A stretch of DNA of 64,000 bases. Origin: Fasciolopsis buskii (lineage: Eukaryota > Platyhelminthes > Trematoda > Plagiorchiida > Fasciolidae). Made by a program: the position numbers and the translations under genes. The DNA is taken from NCBI GenBank assembly GCA_008360955.1, contig LUCM01004208.1:1-64000 (forward strand), given 5' to 3'. The notes beneath the pieces are model-generated. The model was not told the DNA's origin. It searched no databases and was given only the letters and a program-made list of their open reading frames with translations. Below, piece after piece: positions 1 through 11,311 of this stretch. The stretch's first letter is position 1. Each line of letters opens with the position of its first letter.

Positions 1-361
1 AATTGATTATGAGTGTACTGGTTTGGTGAGAAGACCTAGAATGACACTGTGGCACGAGACAGTCAATTCCATTGAGAGAGTACGCATAAACGACTTCCGA
101 CTTGCCAGACCAGAATGAGCTTATATATGCTGCAATACCGCCTCCAGTCTTCTTGTCCGAATCTCTGTCCTGCCGATGGAGCCTGAAGCTGTTTATCGAC
201 ACGAGTGAGTCGGCAATATTTGAGTTCAGCCACGATTCTTGTATGCAGATAATACACGTGTGAACATGGATCGGTGATTGAAGTGCGAGGGAGAGGTCCG
301 ACATTTTCGTAAACAAAGAGCGGATGTTGGTACTCAACAAAGCCGGAATTGATATCTTGGC
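1..361 (-). CDS. LINE endonuclease domain, partial, runs off window
   Basis: On the minus strand from 361 down to base 1 one frame is open with no stop for about 120 codons. It encodes the N-terminal half of an APE-type endonuclease, which nicks target DNA for target-primed reverse transcription. Visible motifs are NIRSLFTK near the start, a QESWL box at about 242-228 (equivalent to the QETWL motif whose Glu is catalytic), a following DSLVS segment, and a Gly-rich GGGI segment before an aromatic stretch. The aligned start in copy B is ATG but here it reads ATA, so initiation must lie elsewhere or be lost. Copy A also keeps about 12-base and about 20-base segments that copy B lacks, so it is the less damaged copy. 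The longer frame at 431-63 is an out-of-frame shadow of this coding region. Confidence 0.72.
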
Positions 362-1050
362 TGGAAGGGTGCATTTGAGAGCAGCCTGCCAGGCAGCACG
401 AGTGCCTCTTTTGGATGGATAAGAAGATCATTGAAATGCATTAATGCGTGATCCTAGTCCATGCTGAAAGCAATGCAGTTTTTGAACAACAATGTTTAAG
501 GTCGAATGTGGCGGTGAACTGAGTACATAATCGAACCAAATATCCGACATAAAGTAACGAAATACGATGACACAGAATTGTAGCGCAGCCAGTCTAAAGG
601 ATTGCCGCTTCCATAGTACCGGTGCTTCAAACCTGTCAAGAAAAATTTTATCATTGTTTTGTTTAACCGTCGTAGTCGTCATTTTAGACAAATACACAGC
701 AACAAATCGGTGAGATTCTCGCCAGATAAACCCTATAACGAAGGGCTGGGATTTGCTCATAATTGAATTTTAGGGGATAGTCGTTCGTGGTCTTTCCTAA
801 TCTGTATACAAAACCTAACTCACTTCGATAGCAATCATTCATGTTGGGCCAATCAGGTTTCCATGAGGGGCACCACCTTATGCACAGCGTTTTTGTACAA
901 GAGAGATAGCTTCGTTCAATCCGAGCGTAGCTCTTGGGGTCCTCTAAAAGCTCTTTGTATTCTGAGATCTTCGGAGACCATGGTTGCAAACTCAGGCAGT
1001 TCGGTGGTGGACCAAACCACCATAGCATTGACATGAGAGAGCGCAACAAA
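1..1050 (-). mobile_element. CR1-like LINE, copy A, 5' part
   Basis: The minus strand of about 1-540 matches the plus strand of about 21590-22100 base for base apart from scattered substitutions and small indels, so these are two copies of one dispersed element. Reading inward, copy A contains the 5' region, then the start of an apurinic-type endonuclease, and it runs off the left edge before any reverse transcriptase. Beyond 540 the minus strand continues to about 1050 with no counterpart in copy B, which is probably 5'-truncated at about 21560. That outer part has two short open frames but I recognise no ORF1 domain in it, and its 5' boundary is uncertain. Clade assignment (CR1-like) comes from protein resemblance remembered from flatworm elements and was not computed. 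Confidence 0.8.
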
Positions 1051-4000
1051 CAATTCTATTTAATATTGTTCTTAACATTATTGTTCATGGTCACATTGCA
1101 CACACACTAACAGACACACAAATCATCACTCATTAGTTAGTTCTCCTACTGGTGTCATCGTTTTTGCTTTCAGTTAATCCAGGCATACTTACTAGGTTCG
1201 ATTTAGTGTAGTGTCTTTTTATACCATTACGTCCGTGATAATTCGACCCCAACCTTGTACTGCTTGTTACGATGCCACTCACAATTAAGTCACGAACAAC
1301 AAATCAGTGAACGATACCACCATTTCGTAATGACTGGTGCTTAAATCAGACGTTGAACAGAGCATAGACTTTAATTATTTCCTTCCCGCTTGTGGTCGTC
1401 AGCTCGTTTACCTTCATATGCCCCAACATTTAACTATAACATTTGAAAACCGACTGGATTGCGTTGGTTCGTGTTTGTGATTGGACTTTTGATCTCATTG
1501 CTTCAAGCAAAAATTACTTCCACCTGCATTCCAATCAGCGCGCTCGCCTGACGGGGAAAATGTGACAGGGGTCCTCATGTCGGCACCTGCATGCGGCCAC
1601 ACCGTAGCTGATTTCAAGCCGTAGTGTCCTTCTGTCGAAACAGACATGGGTTTGGATTTGTGTTTGATTTTATTGGACTGTTCTCCATTCAGCCTGCTTA
1701 AGTAAAATCGTCAGTATATGGCTATCGGATGCGCCTACCACACTTCAACTGCATCGAAATACCTCATAGCTTTAGCGCTGTTATCAGTCTGGAGGGTTTG
1801 GCTAGTGGGCTGCAATGAATTTCACTGACATTTAACCGCTGACAAAGCTGTCAGCAGTAAAGCTAAAATTGCCTCGAGAAAGACCACCCACGGTAGTCGA
1901 AACTTTGGCGCATTACATCTACCAACAACGCTGTGTTATTAACATTACATTATTCACAAGTAAAACCAATACATGGCGCATCGATCCTTCGATACACTCC
2001 TTATATCATTTGGTCCTGATAAGGCGAAACTTAGGTTATAGGTTCCTAGACTTTGAGACCATGCTTGCTCTTGCTCGTTGGTGATCATGCTGTGCATTAA
2101 AAGAGGCACTGTCGTACATTGATCAGGTCATTCGCGACAGAGCGGAAATCCCATTGCAGCTGTTTTGTTTGCCAACCAGCGAACATGGCATGGCCTGCGA
2201 ATTTGGCATTTCTGTTTGGAATTTATTAAATTATCTCCCCCTATCGTTTTGCACTTATCTAGAACGAACGATGTTTTCCTACACTGGCGGTTTTTGAATT
2301 CCTTATGTGGTTCGCTCGATCCGTTGAAGTTCGTGCTCACGATCATTCGGTTAGAAATGATGTTAAACGCTTGCTTCTGAAGACTCGTGGGCATCAAAGA
2401 AAGCATTTAGCAGGATGAAGTGCTGCCCTCTCGGGCATCATTCATCCAACAGAACGTCCCTATTACCCATTTTATCCTCCAACGTGCGGTCCTTTTTAGA
2501 AAATATTACTGAGGTAGCTCATTTGACTTCCTAGAATGGAGTTCGACATACCGGAGCCGTCCTCCTGCACGATAAACGTATGCATATTGATATCGACGAC
2601 GGTGCAGTTTTGTTTTCTTGGATGCGAAGTTTTCAGGGACATCTATTATTCAAATCTGTGATGCTTGTCTGGCCGAGGTGGTACAAACCAGTCCCGTGTA
2701 TTGATTGTAGTCCTCCCGCGTTGGAAATCAGGTGTTCTTGGTGCATATTTTTGTCTTTGCTTGCACAGCTGCTGATACTGAAGCCTGCATTTTCAGACAG
2801 CTTATGGATGAACTGTTCAAAAGTTTCATTGTTTACACTGACTTCTTCGTACGTTATTGCTGATAATCTTAACAAGTTTAATGGTTCTTTCTGTCTGCAG
2901 CGGTGCTTTTATTGACCTGACTTTCGCCCACACTGTGACCAGGCATATTTGTTCCCAAGAGAATTTGAATAGACTGAATGAATTCATTGGCCCCCTGGTC
3001 TTTCCGTCTTTTTTCTTGGTGACTGATCCCAATATTGCGAGTATCTGGTTCAGTATCATAACTTCTACTGGTACCCTATTGACATGTTGTGTCCAACTGC
3101 AGTAATCATGCAGCTTTGTTCTCCTTCATTATCTTTTTGTGAGGCCGTTCATTTTGTCTGAATACGCCTTGACATATTTTCGCATTCCCACGAATTTCTC
3201 TCATTCGTTTTGTTTGTTCGAGCTGAAAATTCACCCATATCCGGGTGCATAAACACAATATTTAACTTAACTTGACTTAACTTGCTAGCACTCGGCCGTT
3301 CTACCCATCGGTCTATTGAGTCAAAAGTTCTAGCTAATATTCTTATTGGGGTTTGTTCTCTGGAGAGATTAAAAGGCACGCCAAAGTTCCGTTAGCCTTG
3401 AAGTCTGAGATAACTGGCTGCGGTTATCACTTTACTCGGCCACGCTGTGACGAGAGTTTTCTGTGAGAAGCAGTTTTCTCCTAAATATTTTTCGACAGCT
3501 TTGATTTCATATTAATTGTGGTGCAGCTGGGTACTGCTAACGGCAAGTAGAGGTTCAATGCTCCCCATAGTTATTTGACCTTGTGAACTCAGTAAATGGC
3601 TTGGTGTGGGCTTGCCGATGTTCACACACAATACATGATCGTGATAGCGCCAAGAATATTCGCTCATTGGTGCTATTTTTAGGAGGAATCATTGTGGATC
3701 GTGGAAGTTACGGACGTTATGATTTATTAGTCGAGGCCATCATGCCTCTGGTAACTGGCAATACTGTCAAATTTAAATACCCAAGAACTCAACAGAAAGA
3801 AATTTTGTACGAACTTTGAAGAGTACAATAACCTTAGTGTGTTGAAATGTCTTCCACGATCCGAAAAGAAAAGTGCTCCATTTCCTGCTTGATATCTGTC
3901 CGATTACACTCAGAAGTCTGGTACATCTATTCATGAACCCGGTTTTCTGGGCAAACTTTTTGCATCGCGACCGATAGAATCTGTCTCTCAGGAGAAGAAT

Positions 4001-4080
4001 GACCAGCAAACAATCTAAAGCTTTAATGGCTAATCAGAAGGAGAAATGAATATGCCAAATTTCTGGTAGATTCATATATT
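1051..4080. other. No recognisable feature
   Basis: About 3 kb of unique-looking sequence. At 2128-2406 both strands are open at once for 70-90 codons, which suggests a local lack of stops rather than a gene. I see no repeats, splice-bounded exon with family resemblance, or RNA gene. Confidence 0.5.
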
Positions 4081-4086
4081 TCTAAC

Positions 4087-4329
4087 ATGTTGGCCAAAAT
4101 GAATTTACTAAAGAGTCTATTTCTCGTCCTGTTTTTCAATGTGTCGGAGTTTGTACCAGAAGTGGATAATAACGTTCTTCTAGTTAACGGTCAAAGTAAC
4201 AAAGTATACGGATGGCAGTGTAACGAAGAATATCAAATTTATGGAATCTCCGAGCTTCATTCAAACAGCGAGGGAAGTGGGGGTAGAAAACAGATTTTGG
4301 ACTTACCAATCGAATTGAGCGCAGTTTGA
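4087..4329 (+). CDS. Candidate secreted protein or first exon
   Basis: An ATG-initiated frame of 80 codons; a second ATG follows four codons later. From that second Met the protein starts with a short basic end and a run of hydrophobic residues (LLKSLFLVLFF), then turns polar, which is the shape of a signal peptide about 18-20 residues long. The rest is polar with one Cys and a Gly/Ser-rich stretch near its end. A T/A-rich block (TATATTTC) sits just upstream. It could be a complete small secreted protein or a first exon, since a possible GT donor lies in the GTGGGGGTAG stretch near 4281. I recognise no family. Chance frames of this length are common here, so the signal-like start is the only reason for listing it. 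Confidence 0.3.
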   Translation: MLAKMNLLKSLFLVLFFNVSEFVPEVDNNVLLVNGQSNKVYGWQCNEEYQIYGISELHSNSEGSGGRKQILDLPIELSAV

Positions 4330-5003
4330 ATTGTTTTGGTTTGTATCCTGCTACTCTGATGAAATATCGTTTTAGATGTGGGCGGTAATTCATGTATTTT
4401 ATGCTCACCAAAGATAGTCCTTCATATCCCGGCTCATTAGATACATACTACCACCAACTGCCGCACTGATTGGTTGATGTTTCCGTTATTGTTGATGCTG
4501 GAAACTGTTATTTCTTCTTCTCTCTGGTTGCATGATTTTGTTGGAGAAAACCACGCTTTTTGGCTTAGTCCATTTGGACGACCGGATTCCCGGGTCATTT
4601 CACGAGTGGAACAGCACATTCCCTATTCATCCGTTTTTCGTAAATGTTTTGTTTTAAATATTCACTTTTTCCTTGTTGCGGTCAGATTTCACAAGGGTGT
4701 ATGTTCATTCATTTAGTTATTTACCTGGACTACAATTCACTCACTCACCCACATGTTGTCCACGGTTTTTTCGCGATTAGTTGATTCACACGAGGCTAGG
4801 TGGGCTCAATACTGGACACGTTGTGTTTTTGAGAAAAAGGAGAGGTCCAGAATTTCTGCCCTAATATGTTCCACACACACGCACACACAGGGAAAACATT
4901 TGACCCGACCAGAATATTGTCAAACATGCGTGATCGGGTGGACCAGAGAAGACCAAGCAAAAGTGAGTTGGTATGTGTTAGTGGTAGGAGATTGAATTTT
5001 TCA
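4330..5003. other. No gene; short CA repeat
   Basis: No recognisable coding feature. A short imperfect (CA)n tract lies at 4871-4890. Confidence 0.5.
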
Positions 5004-5240
5004 TTAAATAGCTCACCACGTGATATGATCGCTCAAATGACCATTAAGAAACCATGGAAGCACTGTACAGCTGTTTCGTTCTTGTTAGGAATCATGAGTA
5101 GTGCATATCCACCGCTCCCGAACTGGGACGCGAACCCGGGACGAACGATTTGGAGTCGAACGCTTTAGCCGTTACACTACCGGGTCGGATCTTAAGGGTT
5201 TGTTGAACTTTACCACATGATGCTGCACCCATCCGTGACT
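5004..5240 (-). repeat. SINE family T2, copy 1 (best preserved)
   Basis: Read on the minus strand, this has a tRNA-like head with a perfect A box (TAGTGTAACGG, plus positions 5179-5169) and a near-perfect B box (GGTTCGCGTCC, 5136-5126; one base off GGTTCGANTCC). The anticodon loop reads CTCCAAA (5155-5149), giving CCA, the tRNA-Trp anticodon. A core of about 120 bases follows, shared with eight other places in the window, including GTACAGTGCTTCCATGG and a CACGTGGTGAGCTATTTAATG-like tail. The similarity also extends about 55 bases on the 5' side of the head. The head no longer folds as a working tRNA. Confidence 0.82.
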
Positions 5241-8200
5241 GATTTGATTAGTTACAGTTTGATTTCACCCTTATTTTTAAATGACGTTCGGTAGCAATGG
5301 AAACCACAAGCCGGATAATAGTTTAGACTTTTAGACTTGAATAGCATACATGAACTTCTAGTTAACGGCAACAGTGGACTTATCGGGTCACCTAAAAATC
5401 AGTAATATTGACCGAAATGTCATTTGGATCATATTCAGTCGAGTTCTCTATCCATTTTAGACCTGATAAGCGAGGATAGGAGGTTGATTAAAATTACCTT
5501 TCTACACGTGTTTGCAGAACCACGATATTGTGTATTCGTCCGTACAGTTAGGGTTCGACAGTCAAAAGAATTTTATACGAATAACACTGACTCTTATAGT
5601 ATGCACTTGGTTGATCACTTCTCATTCAACTCTACTCACGTAAAAGACCGCATATTCGACCAAATTGATAAGCAGATGATTTACACGTTTATTGCACGGT
5701 GGAGAAGTTCTCCTTCTTCCGGTCTCACTAAACCAAATAGATCGGTCATTTTCGGGACCGCTCCCACGCAAAGATCTACTTAGCCTAATAAGACCTGGAG
5801 AACGGGACTTTCTTCGCTGTGCAACAAAACGTGTGAATCACCGCTTCTGTTTTAAATAGGTAATGTGCATAAGTCATTAGGATTATATTAAAATTTGACA
5901 TTTAAGGTGTTTATTTGTTCAAATACGGCGAACTGATCTGGAAAGCCACATCTTCGCGTGATGTATATTTCAACTTAACTGGTTCAATGTCATAATATGG
6001 CGTTGTTGGATTACAACAAGTAATCTATCTCAAAACATTTCCATTCGTATTTCTGATAAGAAGGAACATATCACATGATTTAGTGATTCATCGTTTATTC
6101 AGGAACTCCCCTTGGGCCTAACACAAACAAAAGACACCCGGACAAACAGTCCTCTCAATTTGATCTGGAAAGGCAAATATCAGTCTTTCAACCCCAAACT
6201 AGTGTACCAGATACACAAATTCCTCTTTTATGGTTTAAATACTAACTAGAAAATCAATTCCTAAATGAATATTTGACGGTACTAGTGAGAGAACGGAGTA
6301 ATCGACATCCATTCTGTTCCTAATCGCACGTCCTTTCCATACAATGCAACAGAAGCCGGTATGCAGCTCGACAAAGCTTCAACATAAGCGAAGTACAGAT
6401 CATTCAAAGAACATTCAATCCTTTATTAATTCATTTCCTCTCTGAGACAGCAAATAGCGAATAGCTGCCAATAATATATGCAAAGGGATTTGTTCTTGAT
6501 ACATGTTTCGACATATCAATGGAGCAAAAGATACATAGGTCTTAGCCGCTAAAGCATACGGCGCGGGGACAGGGAAAAGCGGGAGCCAAGACTCTTAAAC
6601 TTGGAGTCCTATAGAATCAAGAGGGTTTCCAAAAAGTCAATTGCGGTAGAAACCCGGGCGACAGCGAACTACCACCAAAGTGATCAACAGATACGAGGAT
6701 TCGAGCAGCTAACCTTTTGGGGCGGAAGGCTCACTTTACTTGACTGCCACCGGTCAGTTGCACTGTCTACCCTTTGTGTATCCCACTTTTGTTTACATCC
6801 TCTTACCGAAAAACCAACTCCATGCTTTTGTTATGCGTGAAAGGAAAGATACAATTATCTAGAAATGAAAAAGTATTGCTTCAGATGCCGAGTGAATCGG
6901 ACGGTAACAGGTTTCAGCAGAAGAGTTAGTTCATTTTCCAGAGAGTTTAACTTACCAATGAAAATCATGGGTGTGCTGACCTTAAAGTTACTTCATCCTT
7001 GCAGAGAGTCGTCCTAAAAAGTGCAGAAACAAAAAAATCAATGTGATTTGGATCCCGGTAACCATGTTAATAGACATTAGCATTTGCACAACCAAACCAC
7101 TAGGTGAGTCTATGACATATACACTACAGTGCCACTCCGTACCTACCGGGTGTCTCAAATGGACCCTAGGAGTTACGTGTGTCCCCCTGAATTCACTAGC
7201 ATTTCAAATAAATCAAAAGAAGATGATATAAAGCTCATATTCGTTACTTGATTTTGAAAGCCGCAGACATTTAAGCACTGGATGAACGATGCACCAAACT
7301 TTGTTCGGATGAAAACTATCACGTAGGAAAGTTGTACTATTGTTCCTAATGTACTCACTTCACAAGGAGAAGACGATTGCACTAAAAATGCGTTTATTAA
7401 ATGCGACAATTTATGTGAACCTGGAAATCCTGAAATGGATGGATGCTCCATTATATAGTGATGAATTTCAATAAACATTGGTAAGTCAGCCCAAGTCACC
7501 CAACGACTATATTGTTTCATGCGTACGGGTTTGTTTCGAGTGAGTGACCCAGACGGGAAAAAAATCGATATGCGTTGCAAAACGACTTCCAGACGAAACT
7601 GGGTTGCACAGAAGTATCCACAAAATCAATGCAATAAAAGGTGTTCGCGCTTGACCAAAAAACTCTGGCCACTTTCAACAAACAACTTTTGGAAGTCGAA
7701 CTCTTGTCAGAGCGACAGATGTGAATAAGTAAGTTTATATTCAAAGCGATTTTGTCAGGTAGATGGAGTTATCAAGGAACATACGCGAACAAAAAGATGA
7801 ATCGCTTATGTAAATATGCAGTGCAAAATAACGACACTTCCAATGATGGGCAGTAACCAACTTGGTTTTATTAGTTGACTTCAACTCCTTGAACGCTTCG
7901 CGATAGAAACAAACTGCCCAGCGGAATAGAGTTCACGGGACTTTTTGATACATTCCGAAGCAGAGTGAGTTGGCACCAGATGGTCAACGTTAATTGGAGT
8001 GGAATATTCACCCTTTCTGGCGGCGTCAACTTGTGACGGTGTAATCCGTTCTGTGGTATGAAGATCAAAAGGATTCATTAATCCACTTCATTTTAGAACT
8101 ACACTCATCACTTCTCCCGAATCTATACTTCGGTGGATGGAATAAATCTGGGAAGTAGTAATTACTGCTTGAGTTATTTTGACTAAAAATTGCAAATTTT

Positions 8201-8321
8201 TTGAGTGCCCGCTTAGTATTCTAAGGGCCAAGATGAATGCAACGGCAGCAGGAAAAAAAGTAATAAAGCCAACGAAAGAAGACAGCTACTGTTGTTTACC
8301 CTTCTACTATCGTACTCCTGC
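5241..8321. other. No recognisable feature
   Basis: About 3 kb without repeats or exons that I recognise. A minus-strand frame of 135 codons at 7173-7580 is the longest in the window outside gap and repeat artefacts, but its length is within chance expectation and it has no family resemblance. Confidence 0.5.
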
Positions 8322-8353
8322 TACCACTGCTACTACTACTACTACTACTACTG
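8322..8353. repeat. (ACT)n microsatellite
   Basis: Trinucleotide run, perfect for about eight units and slightly degenerate at its left end, immediately upstream of a T1 SINE. Confidence 0.9.
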
Positions 8354-8365
8354 ACCACTATCATA

Positions 8366-8533
8366 ATTGGCTGTGGTCAAGCATGACATGGTATCTCAGC
8401 GGGAAGGCCCCAGGTTCAAATCCTTCTGCCGTCGGTCGAGTCTCCTAATTGGCACTTCTCTGTAGGTCGCTGTTTCTTTCCTGAAAATGGTTCACATTGT
8501 CGTTTTATTAATAAAGGAAATAAAAAATAAAAA
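8366..8533 (+). repeat. SINE family T1, copy 1
   Basis: tRNA-like head with a degenerate A box (TGGTCAAGCAT, 8374-8384) and a good B box (GGTTCAAATCC, 8413-8423), followed by a CTGCCGTCGGTC segment that aligns with copy 3 (TACCGCCGGTC). The body ends in TTATTAATAAAGGAAATAAAA, matching the end of copy 3. An A-rich tail closes the element at about 8533. The layout of Pol III promoter, body and A-rich LINE-type tail identifies it as a tRNA-derived SINE. Confidence 0.8.
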
Positions 8534-10346
8534 GTTGATATATCGTTACCTTAATTCATTGCTCTCACCAAAAATGGGTATTCATATTATTTTTCAGGGC
8601 GATGACGTAATTTGCAGAGCTATGATGACATTGAGTATGGTAAGAAAACGCTGTTTCTATTGAAGTCACAAAACTAAAGAAAAACTAATTCTTTTGAGAG
8701 TATTTCTAATTTAAACGAGCTAGTCGTCCAGGCTCATTCGCCATTTCGGTCTCTTTGAAGCATTCACTTGTGAGCACTTGAGACAAGTTAACCTTTTTAC
8801 TGACTTCATAAAAACTAATAAAAGGTAGAATGCGGGTATTGAATGTCACTTTGCATCACATCAGGTCTTCTGATAATGTAGACATGTAATCATATATTAA
8901 TACACTACTTCTTGTCCAGGAATGCCCGTGAACAAAACACAACTTGGCTGTACGTGTGCCCTCCGTCGGAACTTACAGTTACCTTCTGTATCGTTTGTCT
9001 GTGGCCCCTCCAAGTATGAAACATCACTCAGCTCACGGCACATGCTTAGGGAATTGCGAACACTCGTGGATAGCAAGAGCGTGGCCATCGTTGTTTAAGC
9101 ACACTATATCACATGTTCATTTAGCCGTAAAACAGGGGCTATGAGCTGCCACTGTAGTTTTTATTGAGATAAGCTGATGTGATGAAGGATGTTCTCGATG
9201 GTTTATCCCGTCAGTACCAAGAAAACATTTTACGTATTGTCCAGACTGTTGACATTTCGAAAATCAGTCAGCAGTGATGGGAAAGCAAGTTGGAATGGAT
9301 TTTATCTAGCCCGGTTCAGCTGTGATGTGTTCACATACAATTGAAAAGGACATCCTGACTATAAGATGAAGCGTGTCGGATGGGTGAGGGAAATAACACA
9401 CTGGTTTCTGCCATCATGGTTACAAATTTGTGATCGTTTCCTTCATTTTCCACGAAACACATTAGACGAAGCACAAACAAATGCCCTCTAGTGATTATAG
9501 TAGAAAAATTCCACCTCCTGTTGGATAGATTACCATTTTTCCCGAACTGACACTAGCCAGATTGTCAAAAGTAACAAAAAGTTATTTTCTTTGTCTCTCT
9601 CCCTCTCTGCACCTATCGAAATCAACTTAAGGATGCGATGGGAAATTAAAAGTCAAAAGCAATGTATGCATTTTTACTATCTTGCCTTCTTGCAATAAAA
9701 CTGACAGTTTTCGGTTGGGATTGAAAACTTATGTGGTAAGTATTCGGGGAAGATCTGAAGATTTAGCTTCAATCAATTCATATTTTTAATACCTACACTT
9801 AATGAGAAATCGTAATGATCTTGCAATGTTTTAGGAGGTGCGCAGGAACATTCCACGGGTCCAGTTTTCCGGTGACAGGGGAGTTGATGTTTAAATCCGA
9901 GTTCATCCGCGTTGGTAACAAGTTTCTCCATTCGAGCTTTTTTCTATTACCTTTTTATTTATGCCCTTATTTTCTTTTCCTCATCGAGACGGTGCTGGAT
10001 ATGCGAGTTTAGGAACGGGTCCGCGGCCTATGACAGATTGCGGAAGTAGGGGAGTGACGGAGTGGATGACTTTAATCCGTAATGTCTATGCAAAAAGCCG
10101 TCACCCATTTGTCAGCCTAATCATCGACAATCGGGGATTTCTAACTGATCGCTCACAGCAATAGAGTACAGCTACAAAGTTCCTTGAAAATTACCACTGA
10201 GCACATTGAGAAAACACAAGTTGGCGAACAAGCTCGTTTTCAGGCGCTTGTCTAAACGCATTCGTGAGCACCACCCGGCATGATTAGGCACTTGAACAAT
10301 TAAGTCACTTAATAGCGCAGTGGTTTCATATCTATCACTGTCTAAC
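8534..10346. other. No recognisable gene
   Basis: No supported exon. The segment 9990-10110 is noticeably more G+C-rich than its surroundings and might be part of an unrecognised dispersed repeat, but I found no second copy in the window. Confidence 0.45.
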
Positions 10347-11311
10347 NNNNNNNNNNNNNNNNNNNNNNNNNNNNNNNNNNNNNNNNNNNNNNNNNNNNNN
10401 NNNNNNNNNNNNNNNNNNNNNNNNNNNNNNNNNNNNNNNNNNNNNNNNNNNNNNNNNNNNNNNNNNNNNNNNNNNNNNNNNNNNNNNNNNNNNNNNNNNN
10501 NNNNNNNNNNNNNNNNNNNNNNNNNNNNNNNNNNNNNNNNNNNNNNNNNNNNNNNNNNNNNNNNNNNNNNNNNNNNNNNNNNNNNNNNNNNNNNNNNNNN
10601 NNNNNNNNNNNNNNNNNNNNNNNNNNNNNNNNNNNNNNNNNNNNNNNNNNNNNNNNNNNNNNNNNNNNNNNNNNNNNNNNNNNNNNNNNNNNNNNNNNNN
10701 NNNNNNNNNNNNNNNNNNNNNNNNNNNNNNNNNNNNNNNNNNNNNNNNNNNNNNNNNNNNNNNNNNNNNNNNNNNNNNNNNNNNNNNNNNNNNNNNNNNN
10801 NNNNNNNNNNNNNNNNNNNNNNNNNNNNNNNNNNNNNNNNNNNNNNNNNNNNNNNNNNNNNNNNNNNNNNNNNNNNNNNNNNNNNNNNNNNNNNNNNNNN
10901 NNNNNNNNNNNNNNNNNNNNNNNNNNNNNNNNNNNNNNNNNNNNNNNNNNNNNNNNNNNNNNNNNNNNNNNNNNNNNNNNNNNNNNNNNNNNNNNNNNNN
11001 NNNNNNNNNNNNNNNNNNNNNNNNNNNNNNNNNNNNNNNNNNNNNNNNNNNNNNNNNNNNNNNNNNNNNNNNNNNNNNNNNNNNNNNNNNNNNNNNNNNN
11101 NNNNNNNNNNNNNNNNNNNNNNNNNNNNNNNNNNNNNNNNNNNNNNNNNNNNNNNNNNNNNNNNNNNNNNNNNNNNNNNNNNNNNNNNNNNNNNNNNNNN
11201 NNNNNNNNNNNNNNNNNNNNNNNNNNNNNNNNNNNNNNNNNNNNNNNNNNNNNNNNNNNNNNNNNNNNNNNNNNNNNNNNNNNNNNNNNNNNNNNNNNNN
11301 NNNNNNNNNNN
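10347..11311. other. Assembly gap (965 N)
   Basis: Unbroken run of N. Long frames across it are artefacts of translating N. Confidence 1.

Noticed and set aside
63..431. Minus-strand frame of 122 codons
   Set aside because: It is out of frame with the recognisable LINE endonuclease on the same strand.
2128..2406. Opposed frames of 92 and 71 codons
   Set aside because: Both strands are open, with no resemblance to any family and no splice or promoter context.
5126..5186. Functional minus-strand tRNA-Trp
   Set aside because: The anticodon stem has mismatches and the sequence is embedded in a nine-copy repeat.
7173..7580. Minus-strand frame of 135 codons
   Set aside because: At this base composition several frames of this length are expected by chance in 64 kb. 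No family resemblance or splice-supported structure, and the plus strand is also partly open.
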